From assembly GCF_005796185.1 (NCBI RefSeq), contig NZ_VAHM01000008.1:62001-126000 (forward strand): DNA of 64,000 bases, given 5' to 3'. The stretch's first letter is position 1. The number at the start of each line of letters is the position of its first letter. The notes under the pieces are model-generated. The model was given only the letters and a program-made list of their open reading frames with translations, was not told where the DNA came from and did no database searches. Positions 1-7,433 of the stretch are shown here, one piece after another. A program made the position numbers and the translations under genes. The DNA comes from Pseudarthrobacter sp. NamB4 (GTDB taxonomy: Bacteria > Actinomycetota > Actinomycetes > Actinomycetales > Micrococcaceae).

Positions 1-76
1 TGGCAGGTTAGTCTCCCCAGCTGACGTCGTGGAATGACGGTTTTCGCGGCGCTGTATGCGGGCTACTTTAATGACG

Positions 77-110
77 AGAGGGCGGCCCAGCAGATGCTGG
101 GCCGCTCTCT
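77..110. terminator. Probable bidirectional terminator hairpin
   Basis: Eleven bases pair perfectly (82-92 with 95-105) and the outer bases 77-81 pair with 106-110, one pair being G-T. The hairpin lies just beyond the stop of the leftward phosphatase gene. No strong T-run follows on either strand. Bases 1-76 hold no gene I can support; they may be the tail of a rightward gene that lies mostly outside the window. Confidence 0.6.
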
Positions 111-136
111 TGTGCTACTTTCTGATTCCGGCAGGC

Positions 137-1720
137 TCAGGCCTGGAGGCCGGGCACACCATCCTGGATCCGGAAGGACGCCTTCGTGCTCACCGGAGAT
201 CCTGGCGTCGTGACGTAGTCCAGCGTCCGGAAGTCCGCCGTCATCGCGTCCCTGGTGATTTTGGTGTTCACGTAGCCGCGGTTGTCGTTGTAGAACTTCA
301 GGTGCGGGTTCCACGCCATCGTCGGTTCGGTGGTGGAGCCGGTGCCGTTGCCGGTGGAGGTGATGGACGTGCACACCAGCTCCGAACCCACTACTGGTGA
401 CGCCGGGTCCTTGTAGTCCACCTTCAGGTCGTTGGCCCAGTTGCGGTGTACGTCGCCGGTGAGGACGACGGCGTTGCGCACGTTCGCGTCGATCCAGCCC
501 TGTGTGATGCGGCGGCGGGAGGCAGCGTACCCGTCCCAGCCGTCCATGGAAACGTCGTCGATGTCCGGCGCGACGTTGCGGTCCCGTTCGGCGAAGAACA
601 CCTGCTGGCCCAGGATGTCCCAGCGCTGGGTGGAGTTCCGGAAGCCGTCCAGCAGCCACTTTTCCTGTTCGGCGCCGGTGATGGTCCGGTCCTCCGCCAG
701 GCGCTCGGCCACGTTCTTCTTCCAGCCGTCACCGGCGAGCTGGTCGTCGCGGTACTGCCGGGTGTCCATCATGTGGAAGTTCGCCAGCTGGCCCCACTGG
801 ATGGTGCGGTAGATCTTCATATCGAACCCGGCCGGTACGGACGACCTGCGCAGCGGCATGTTCTCGTAGTAGGCCTGGAAGGCGGCAGCGCGGCGCTGCT
901 GGAACCGCTCAGTGGTGTCGTTGAGCTGGTTTGCGTCCCGGTTTTCCGGGATCTCGTCGGCCCAGTTGTTGTCCACCTCGTGGTCGTCCCAAACCACCAG
1001 CCACGGTGCCGCCGCGTGCGCTGCCTGCAGGTCGCCGTCGGACTTGTACTGGGCGTGACGCTGCCGGTACCCGCCAAGCGTGACGGTCTCGGGGCCCTGG
1101 TGGTCGCGCGGGTTGCCGCCGCCAATGACATAGCTGTCCTTTTTGTACTCGTACAGGTAGTCGCCCAGGTGCAGCACCAGGTCCGGGTGGTCCTCGGCCA
1201 GGCGGGTGTAGGCGGTGAAGTAGCCGTGCTCGTACTGCGAGCAGCTGGCGAACGCCATGGCCAGCGCAGCCGGGGTCTCGTGCGGCGCCGGGGCGGTAAG
1301 CGTCCGGCCCACCGCGCTGAGGTGCTTGCCGGCGCGGAACCGGTAGAAGTACTCGCGTCCCGGCTTTAAGCCTTTGAGCTCGACGTGCACGGAGTGGGCG
1401 GTGTCGATCCGGGCGTGCTCGACGCCGCGGGCTACTACCGAGCGCATGCCGGCGTCCTCGGCCACTTCCCACGCGACGGCGATGTTGCGGGAGGGCATGC
1501 CGCCCAGGCCGTCCCCGGCCCGTGGATCCAGCGCCAGCCGCGTCCAAATGACGAAGCCGTCCGGCCACGGCTCGCCCGAGGCGATGCCGAGCATGAAGGG
1601 GTCGGTGCGGAGGCCGGCGTCGTCAGCTGTTGAAACAGCCACGGCGGCACTGGGGAGGGCGGCAACCAGGCCGGCGCCGAGGCCTGCGGAAATGAGGGAT
1701 CTGCGTGAGATGTTGTCCAT
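137..1720 (-). CDS. phoD: PhoD-family alkaline phosphatase/phosphodiesterase, Tat-exported
   Basis: A 527-residue secreted metallophosphatase expected to release phosphate from mono- or diesters outside the cell. The N-terminus has a twin-arginine signal (SRRSLIS at residues 5-11, then a hydrophobic stretch and an Ala-rich cleavage region near 30). A PhoD N-terminal domain follows (about 40-145), then the metallophosphatase domain with the motifs HLGDYLYEY, WDDHEVDNNW and LTGDVHRNW. These are the metal-ligand signatures of PhoD, which uses Ca and Fe in the characterised enzymes. Length is normal. It stands alone, with a hairpin after the stop. A Pho box was not identified. The family call is firm; the substrate is inferred. 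Confidence 0.93.
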   Translation of the reverse strand: MDNISRRSLISAGLGAGLVAALPSAAVAVSTADDAGLRTDPFMLGIASGEPWPDGFVIWTRLALDPRAGDGLGGMPSRNIAVAWEVAEDAGMRSVVARGVEHARIDTAHSVHVELKGLKPGREYFYRFRAGKHLSAVGRTLTAPAPHETPAALAMAFASCSQYEHGYFTAYTRLAEDHPDLVLHLGDYLYEYKKDSYVIGGGNPRDHQGPETVTLGGYRQRHAQYKSDGDLQAAHAAAPWLVVWDDHEVDNNWADEIPENRDANQLNDTTERFQQRRAAAFQAYYENMPLRRSSVPAGFDMKIYRTIQWGQLANFHMMDTRQYRDDQLAGDGWKKNVAERLAEDRTITGAEQEKWLLDGFRNSTQRWDILGQQVFFAERDRNVAPDIDDVSMDGWDGYAASRRRITQGWIDANVRNAVVLTGDVHRNWANDLKVDYKDPASPVVGSELVCTSITSTGNGTGSTTEPTMAWNPHLKFYNDNRGYVNTKITRDAMTADFRTLDYVTTPGSPVSTKASFRIQDGVPGLQA

Positions 1721-1808
1721 GCCCCCGACGGTAGGGAGGCCGGTTGGACAGGTGCTGAGGGCGACATGAATACGTGGTTAACTGCGTGACAAGACCTGCC
1801 TTGACGGG

Positions 1809-2195
1809 CTACTGCTTGGCCTTACGGGCCGGGGAGTCCTTCGGCTCCTTGGGCGGCAGGCCCGCCACGTAATCGAAGGCCTTGCGGATCCACGCCTTCG
1901 CCCGGGCGTCGTCGCCGTCGCCTTCCTCATTCCAGATGTCCGGCAAGCCGGTGTAATCTCGCATCGGCCGGTCGGACGGGCCGAAGGGCACCGTCCGCTC
2001 GCTTTCCTCGAGCTGATGCTTGTCCCCGGGTGACAGCTTGACGCCTATGACGGACCCGAACAGCCCGGCGAACATGTTGCCGTTCACGAAAGCCCCGAGG
2101 TTCCCGAACATCGGCTTGACCACGAGATCAGGCCCGGCAGGTACCAGGGACCGGAAACGCTCCTTGTCCTCGTCTGACGCTTTGGGCATGTCCAT
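1809..2195 (-). CDS. TfoX N-terminal domain protein
   Basis: A 128-residue protein with the TfoX/Sxy N-terminal fold: the region VVKPMFGNLGAFVNGNMFA is the typical core, followed by a short charged tail (KEPKDSPARKAKQ). The frame is open 45 codons further upstream, but the ATG at 2195 has a GAGGAA ribosome site about 8 bases ahead and is the natural start. Small TfoX_N proteins are widespread in actinobacteria and have no established role there; only full-length Sxy is known as a competence regulator. It is divergent from the SDR gene. Confidence 0.8.
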   Translation of the reverse strand: MDMPKASDEDKERFRSLVPAGPDLVVKPMFGNLGAFVNGNMFAGLFGSVIGVKLSPGDKHQLEESERTVPFGPSDRPMRDYTGLPDIWNEEGDGDDARAKAWIRKAFDYVAGLPPKEPKDSPARKAKQ

Positions 2196-2344
2196 CGGTT
2201 GTTCCTCACTTCCGGCGGGGGCAGGTGTGTGAAGGATATGCCCTGCCAGGTGCGCTGGGGAACACCGTCCAGCCCGCCGTCGTTGTGCCGTTAGGCAGTG
2301 CCACCCAGCCGGGCACCGAATTCTCCCCAACCGAAGGGCACCCC

Positions 2345-3169
2345 TTGACTCCTCGCACGATCGTGATCACCGGAGCCAGCGACGGCATCGGAGCAGCAGC
2401 GGCCCGGACCCTGGCCAGGGCGGGGGAGCAGGTGGTCGTGGTCGGCCGGTCCGAGGAAAAGACCCGGGTTATCGCCAAGGAGCTGGACGCCGACTATTTT
2501 GTCAGCGACTTCTCCGAGCTGGCGCAGGTCCACGCCCTCGCCGCTCAATTGAAGTCCGACTACCCGCGCATCGATGTTCTCGCAAACAACGCGGGAGGCA
2601 TCATGGGCAGGCACACCGTTACCGCCGACGGCAACGAGTCAACGATCCAGATCAACCACCTGGCGCCGTTCCTGCTCACAACGCTGCTGATGGATACCCT
2701 GGTCTCCAGCAGTGCGAAGGTCATCAACACCTCCAGCGGCGCCAACAGCTTCGGCAAACTGGACCTGTGGAACCTCAACTCCGAACACGGCTATTCCACC
2801 AACCGCGCGTACGGCACCGGCAAGCTGGCCAATATCCTCTTCACCTCTGAGCTGCACCGCCGCTTCGGCGGAAAGGGAATCACGACGGCGGCGTTCCACC
2901 CGGGCGTGGTCCGCACCAACTTCGCCGCGGAGTCCACGAGCCCCTTCCGGCACGCCTACAAGACCCTGCTGAACCGCCTGATGCTCACCCCGGACCAGGG
3001 CGCCGACACCCTGCTGTGGCTGGTCAACGGCACGGCGGGCAAGGACTGGATCTCCGGCGCCTACTACTACAAACGCGCCCTGGCCAAGGCCAACGCCCAG
3101 GCCTATGACGCCGAGCTGGCCCGCGGCCTCTGGGAGAAGAGCGAAGAGCTGGTCAGGGCTTCTGCCTGA
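2345..3169 (+). CDS. Short-chain dehydrogenase/reductase (SDR)
   Basis: A 274-residue NAD(P)-dependent oxidoreductase. The Rossmann dinucleotide motif TGASDGIG lies about 8 residues from the start, the structural NNAGG motif near 83, and the catalytic Y-x-x-x-K (YGTGK) about 50 residues after the active-site Ser region (INTSSGAN). The frame stays open 40 codons upstream with low-quality sequence. A TTG at 2345 with GAAGGG six bases ahead fits the family start much better, so I use it. It resembles retinol dehydrogenase/WW-oxidoreductase-type SDRs; the substrate cannot be read from sequence. It is divergent from the TfoX-domain gene. Confidence 0.85.
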   Translation: MTPRTIVITGASDGIGAAAARTLARAGEQVVVVGRSEEKTRVIAKELDADYFVSDFSELAQVHALAAQLKSDYPRIDVLANNAGGIMGRHTVTADGNESTIQINHLAPFLLTTLLMDTLVSSSAKVINTSSGANSFGKLDLWNLNSEHGYSTNRAYGTGKLANILFTSELHRRFGGKGITTAAFHPGVVRTNFAAESTSPFRHAYKTLLNRLMLTPDQGADTLLWLVNGTAGKDWISGAYYYKRALAKANAQAYDAELARGLWEKSEELVRASA

Positions 3170-3275
3170 GCCCGTCCCGGGCCGGAATGCGTATCTTTCG
3201 AACCTCCCCGTGCCGCCGGTCCGCGCCATTCCGGGCCGGGGAACCCGTTTGGCCTCCAAAAGCTGCGCATTCCAG

Positions 3276-3893
3276 TCAGCGGCCCCGCTTCACGTCGGCC
3301 GCCATGGCGGTGTGGCCGGTGGCGGACAGCCCGGCAATAACGCCATCCACATCGGCGTCGGGCCTGTTCTGGCTGAGTTTGGCCTTCGCTTCGATCCGGC
3401 TAATGATCAATTCAACGCCCACGATGGCCCGCAGCTGACCCGAAATGAACCGCTCCGGGGCGTCATCCACGCTCCAGGGGTGGTGCAAGCCGGTCTCGTG
3501 CACCTCGGTCAGCCGCCTTACCTGCTGATCCAGCCATGCGGCATCTTGGTGGATCACCAGCCGTCCATACGCGTGCACTGTGGTGTAGTTCCAGGTGGGC
3601 ACTACACGTCCCTGCTCTGCCTTGGACGCATACCAGGAGGGCGAGATGTATGCGTCCGGTCCCTGGATGATGGCCAGCGCTTCCCCCACGGCGGTTTCGG
3701 TCCACTGCGTGTTGTTCCGCGCCAAGTGCCCCTGCAGCGATCCGTGGTCACCGGCGTCGGGGTCGTAGACAAACGGCAGGAGCGTGGCCGCAAGGCCATG
3801 GGAGGTCATGGTGACAAGATTCGCTGCACCGGGTTTCCCCAGCAGGCCCTGGATGGTATCGGAGTCGGCGGCGAAGTGAGCTGGAATATACAC
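3276..3893 (-). CDS. PaiB-type FMN-binding negative regulator-like protein
   Basis: A 205-residue PaiB-family protein with a split-barrel flavin-binding fold. It begins MYIPAHF, the characteristic PaiB start, and carries GHLARNNTQW, SPSWYASK and VPTWNYTTVHAYG, all conserved in the family. Bacillus PaiB was described as a repressor of protease and sporulation genes, but biochemical proof for most homologues is lacking. It starts four bases after the stop of the DMT transporter gene on the same strand, so the two are probably one transcript controlled from the divergent MocR side. Confidence 0.88.
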   Translation of the reverse strand: MYIPAHFAADSDTIQGLLGKPGAANLVTMTSHGLAATLLPFVYDPDAGDHGSLQGHLARNNTQWTETAVGEALAIIQGPDAYISPSWYASKAEQGRVVPTWNYTTVHAYGRLVIHQDAAWLDQQVRRLTEVHETGLHHPWSVDDAPERFISGQLRAIVGVELIISRIEAKAKLSQNRPDADVDGVIAGLSATGHTAMAADVKRGR

Positions 3894-3897
3894 GGTG

Positions 3898-4872
3898 CTA
3901 GTCCTTTACTGTCTGGAGCGACCTGGAAGTGGTGGTGGTTGATGGAGCAGGTTCAGGCCTGAGCCGGACCCTGACAGCGGCCCCCGCGCTCAGGATGACG
4001 GCCACGCCGCCCAGGACGGTGGACCACGTCAGCGCTTCCCCCAAAAGGAGCGCGGCCCAGCAGATGGTCAGGACGGGCTGGATGAGCTGGATCTGGCTGA
4101 CCTGTGCGATGGGACCGATGGCGAGGCCCCGGTACCAGGCGAAGAAACCCAGGAACATGCTCACCACGCCGAGGTACGCGAAGGCTGCCCACTCCGCCGG
4201 TTCGGCTGACGGTGGCCGCTGAGCCATGTCAACGGCTGTGAGGGCGAGCATCAGCGGGGACGCGAGGACCAGCGCCCAGGACACCGTCTGCCAGGCGCCG
4301 AGTTCACGGGCCAGCAGACCGCCCTCCGCGTACCCCGCCGCGCCGGCCGCCACCGCACCCAGGAGCAGCAGGTCTGCCCAATGCAACTGCCCGAACCCTC
4401 CGGCGTGGATTGACGCAAAGATGATCGCTGCGGCAGCACCGGCTCCGGTAATGAGCCAAAAGGCCCGCGGCGGCCGTTCCCGCCCACGGAGCACCGCTGC
4501 TGTTGCGGTTGCAGCAGGGAGCAGGGCGATCACCACGGCACCGTGGCTTGCCGGAGTGCTGGTCAGTGCGTAGGACGTGAGTAGCGGAAAACCGAGGACG
4601 ACGCCGGCCGCCACCACAGTGATACGCAGCCACTGCATGCCCCGGGGCAGCGGTTGCCGGGTCAGTGCGAGGGCGCAGCCCGCCAGGACAGCGGCTACCA
4701 CTGCGCGGCCCGACCCGATAAACAGCGGGGACAGGCCAGCCAGGGCCACCTTGGTAAAGGGCACCGTCAAGGAAAAGGCAGCCACCCCTAAAAGGCCCAG
4801 CCATAGTCCCGAGGCGTGGACCCCGGATACCACTACAGGCCGGGAGTGAGTAGCGCTACTATTGTCTCTCAT
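3898..4872 (-). CDS. DMT/EamA-family exporter
   Basis: A 324-residue membrane protein with about ten predicted helices in two EamA halves. The first half opens with LWLGLLGVAAFSLTVPF and the second ends in a Pro/Thr/Ser-rich cytoplasmic tail. Such proteins usually export amino acids or related small metabolites. The frame extends to 5037, but that part overlaps the coding region of the MocR gene. The ATG at 4872 is therefore chosen, although it has no clear ribosome site and a start some 15-20 codons further in is possible. It forms an operon with the PaiB-like gene and is divergent from the MocR gene, whose ATG shares the same CATG. Confidence 0.82.
   Translation of the reverse strand: MRDNSSATHSRPVVVSGVHASGLWLGLLGVAAFSLTVPFTKVALAGLSPLFIGSGRAVVAAVLAGCALALTRQPLPRGMQWLRITVVAAGVVLGFPLLTSYALTSTPASHGAVVIALLPAATATAAVLRGRERPPRAFWLITGAGAAAAIIFASIHAGGFGQLHWADLLLLGAVAAGAAGYAEGGLLARELGAWQTVSWALVLASPLMLALTAVDMAQRPPSAEPAEWAAFAYLGVVSMFLGFFAWYRGLAIGPIAQVSQIQLIQPVLTICWAALLLGEALTWSTVLGGVAVILSAGAAVRVRLRPEPAPSTTTTSRSLQTVKD
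4849..4862 (+). promoter_or_regulatory. Palindromic operator candidate overlapping the -10 of the MocR gene
   Basis: A perfect 12-base palindrome, AGTAGCGCTACT, fills 4849-4860. The hexamer TACTAT at 4857-4862 has the TAnnnT form of an actinobacterial -10 and ends eight bases before the ATG at 4871. Transcription would start at or next to the ATG, which means a leaderless mRNA. The overlap of dyad and -10 fits autorepression by the neighbouring regulator. This is inferred from sequence only. Confidence 0.5.
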
Positions 4873-6283
4873 GAACAACGATAGCAGTTCGCGCATTGTG
4901 GTGCACCTGAAGTCCTGGATCGCCACTGCCGCGCCCGGAGCAAAGCTGCCATCCACCCGTTCCCTTGTAGCCGAGTACCAGGCCAGTCCCGTTACCGTGC
5001 AGAAGGCCCTGCAGGCCCTCGCCGCCCAAGGCCTCATCGAGAGCCGGCCCGGCGTCGGGACCTTCGTGCGGGCAGTCCGGACGGCGCGCCCGTCCGACTA
5101 CGGCTGGCAGACGACGGCCCTGCGATCGCCACTGGCGGCGCTGCCCTCGGCCTCTTCCACCATGCGGGACGTGCCGTTGGACGCCATCTCCTTCCATTCC
5201 GGCTATCCGGCCCGGGAACTGCTGCCCGAGCGGCTGGTCCGGGCAGCACTTACGCGTGCCGCCCGGGGAGATGCCGCCCTGTCCAGGCCGCCTGCCGCCG
5301 GCCTGCCGGAACTGCAATCGTGGTTCGCACATGAACTTGGCACGTCAACGCCCGCCGGGACCACCCCACCCAACCCAAGTGACGTCGTCGTACTCCCTGG
5401 CAGCCAAAGCGGGCTGAGTTCCATTTTCAGCGCATTGGTGGGCCGGGGGCAGCCGCTGCTGATGGAGTCGCCCTCCTACTGGGGCGCAATTCTTGCCGCG
5501 GCACAGGCAGGGGTCCTGGTCATTCCGGTGCCCAGCGGCGCGGACGGTCCGGACGCGGGCGAACTGTCCCGCGCCTTCGACGAATCAGGCGCCCGGGTTT
5601 TCTACGCCCAGCCCAACTACGCGAACCCGACGGGCGCGCAGTGGTCCGCCGGGAAGCGTGAGCAGGTGCTGGAGGTGGTCAGGTCGCAGAGCGCTTTCCT
5701 GGTGGAGGACGACTGGGCGCACGACTTCGGCATCAGCTCCAATCCCGTGCCGGTCGCTTCCCGCGACGACTCCGGGCACGTGGTCTACCTGCGCTCGCTG
5801 ACCAAGAGCGTGTCCACGTCCATCCGGGTGGCAGCCCTCATTGCCCGCGGTCCGGCGCGGGAGCGCATTCTGTCCAGCCGGGCAGCCGAATCGATGTACG
5901 TCAGCGGACTGCTGCAGGCGGCAGCACTCGACGTCGTCACGCAGCCGGGCTGGCAAACGCACCTGCGCAGTGTCCGTCACCAGCTGGAATCCCGCCGGGA
6001 CCTGCTGGTCACCAGCGTGCGGAAGCATATTCCGCAGGCACACCTTGAGCAGGTGCCGAAAGGCGGGCTGAACGTGTGGCTGCGCCTGCCTGACGGAACC
6101 GACCTGCAGCGGCTGACCCGGGACTGCGAAACCGCCGGCGTGATCATCGCCCCAGGAGACGAGTGGTTCCCGGCTGAGCCCACCGGTCCATATATTCGGC
6201 TCAATTATTCGGGCACGAATCCCGGAGCGTTCCCGGAAGGCGCCCGGATCATTGGACAGATGCTGGAGCGGAACCTGGGCTAG
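4871..6283 (+). CDS. MocR-type GntR regulator with aminotransferase-like domain
   Basis: A 470-residue regulator with a GntR winged-helix domain (residues about 8-72; GAKLPSTRSLVAEY and IESRPGVGTFV) fused to a class I aminotransferase-like domain (about 105-465). The PLP-binding Lys is seen in YLRSLTKSVSTSIRV. The other cofactor contacts, YAQPNYANPTG and VEDDWAHDFG, are present, so PLP binding is likely. MocR proteins sense PLP or an amine/amino acid through this domain. The ATG at 4871 is preferred over an in-frame TTG at 4862 because a -10 element sits at 4857-4862. The probable target is the divergent DMT-PaiB operon. Confidence 0.9.
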   Translation: MNNDSSSRIVVHLKSWIATAAPGAKLPSTRSLVAEYQASPVTVQKALQALAAQGLIESRPGVGTFVRAVRTARPSDYGWQTTALRSPLAALPSASSTMRDVPLDAISFHSGYPARELLPERLVRAALTRAARGDAALSRPPAAGLPELQSWFAHELGTSTPAGTTPPNPSDVVVLPGSQSGLSSIFSALVGRGQPLLMESPSYWGAILAAAQAGVLVIPVPSGADGPDAGELSRAFDESGARVFYAQPNYANPTGAQWSAGKREQVLEVVRSQSAFLVEDDWAHDFGISSNPVPVASRDDSGHVVYLRSLTKSVSTSIRVAALIARGPARERILSSRAAESMYVSGLLQAAALDVVTQPGWQTHLRSVRHQLESRRDLLVTSVRKHIPQAHLEQVPKGGLNVWLRLPDGTDLQRLTRDCETAGVIIAPGDEWFPAEPTGPYIRLNYSGTNPGAFPEGARIIGQMLERNLG

Positions 6284-6349
6284 CAGCGAGCGCCCAGCTC
6301 ATGGTACTTCGACATATGCTCATCCCCGGTGTGGTGGCGTTGCTGCTGG

Positions 6350-6355
6350 ACTAGC
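6350..6355. repeat. Target-site duplication of IS481 element, left copy
   Basis: The hexamer ACTAGC directly flanks the left end of the insertion sequence and is repeated at 7428-7433. It matches the NCTAGN target preference known for IS481. Confidence 0.85.
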
Positions 6356-7427
6356 TGTACTCAGCCAGTAGGTTGGTTGCACCTGCTGATTGGTGGATTG
6401 CCTCCGAGGCTGCCGTGGGGCCGGTGGTTGTTGTAGAAGTTTAACCATGGCTGCAGCGCATCTGTGCGTGCCTGGTTGGATGTGAAGGGTTGCCGGTAGG
6501 CCCAGCCTTCCTGCAGGGTGCGGTTGAAGCGTTCTGCTTTGCCGTTCTGCCAAGGGTGGCGGGGTTTGATCAGGATGTGTTTGGCGCCCAACGCGGCCAG
6601 GGCGTCCTGGAAATCCCGGGAGAGCCGGTAGGCGAAAGCGTTTTCAGTCATAACCCTTTTCACGGGTGCGCCCTGGGCGGCCATGGCGGCTGCGGCTCTG
6701 GTGAGGAACCCGGCGCAGGTAGGGCCTTTCTCATCGGGAAGTACCTCGGCGTAGGCCAAACGGGTGTAGTCATCGACCGCGACGTGGACATAGTCAAAAC
6801 CGACCCGCTCGTGGCCTGTTGAATGGTTGCGGGCGGATTGCTTCGGATCTGCACGCCAACCGCCGCCGTCAGGTATTCTGCCGAGTTTCTTGACGTCGAT
6901 GTGAATCATGTCTCCCGGGGCATCGCGTTCATAGCGGCGGTCCGTGGCTCGGGAAGCGCGGATCCGAGCCCCGGTCATCGGATCCAGATCGTACAGCCTG
7001 GGCATGCCGGCGCGGGTCAGGATCCGGGAGACCGTCCGGGCGCTGGTACCGCAGCGCAAGGCCAGATCCGTGGGCCCTTCACGGTGCTCCATCCGCTGGG
7101 TCAGGACATCGGCAACGACCTCCTCTGGGGTGGCATGCGGACACGACTTTGGTCTGGAGCTGCGGTCCTGGAGCCCGTCCCAGCCGTGGGCGCGGTACCG
7201 GCTGACCCAGCGGTGAGCGCAGGTCCGCGAGATGCCCATCTCCTTGGCCACATGGGCAATCGGACGGCCGGCCAGAACGCGCTCGATGATGATTCGTCTA
7301 CCGGTCGGGGTCAGGCGGGCATTACGGTGGAACATGAAGACCTCTTAGTCATTGGCTGTGTGTGGTAACCACCAACCTAAGAGGTCTTCACCTATTCACG
7401 ATGTAACCAACGTCCTGACTCAGTACA
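6356..7427 (-). mobile_element. IS481-family insertion sequence, complete, 1072 bp
   Basis: The ends are imperfect inverted repeats, 21 of 26 positions matching. The left end reads TGTACTCAGCCAGTAGGTTG and the right end, read inward, TGTACTGAGTCAGGACGTTG. The element is flanked by the 6-bp direct repeat ACTAGC (6350-6355 and 7428-7433). It holds one transposase gene. The left part of the target also supplied the stop codon of the ChW-repeat gene at 7429, so the insertion did not truncate that gene. It separates that gene from the end of the MocR gene. Confidence 0.92.
6361..7335 (-). CDS. IS481-family transposase
   Basis: A 324-residue transposase. An N-terminal helix-turn-helix (IAHVAKEMGISRTCAHRWV, about 26-44) is followed by a second HTH-like part and the rve/DDE integrase core. 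Candidate catalytic residues are D147 (HIDVKK), residue 231 and E268 (NGKAERF). Position 231 is Glu in MTENAF, where the family normally has Asp (TDN). The spacing to E268 is normal. The gene is otherwise full length and starts at ATG 7335 behind an AGAGGT ribosome site. Its stop codon lies inside the left terminal repeat. Whether the D-to-E change kills transposition cannot be told from sequence. Confidence 0.93.
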   Translation of the reverse strand: MFHRNARLTPTGRRIIIERVLAGRPIAHVAKEMGISRTCAHRWVSRYRAHGWDGLQDRSSRPKSCPHATPEEVVADVLTQRMEHREGPTDLALRCGTSARTVSRILTRAGMPRLYDLDPMTGARIRASRATDRRYERDAPGDMIHIDVKKLGRIPDGGGWRADPKQSARNHSTGHERVGFDYVHVAVDDYTRLAYAEVLPDEKGPTCAGFLTRAAAAMAAQGAPVKRVMTENAFAYRLSRDFQDALAALGAKHILIKPRHPWQNGKAERFNRTLQEGWAYRQPFTSNQARTDALQPWLNFYNNHRPHGSLGGNPPISRCNQPTG

Positions 7428-7433
7428 ACTAGC
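7428..7433. repeat. Target-site duplication of IS481 element, right copy
   Basis: ACTAGC, identical to 6350-6355. On the minus strand it contains the TAG stop of the ChW-repeat protein gene. Confidence 0.85.

Noticed and set aside
446..1369. A 307-codon open frame on the plus strand inside the phosphatase gene
   Set aside because: It is antisense to a well-supported PhoD gene and has the Val/Gly-rich look of a GC-bias shadow frame.
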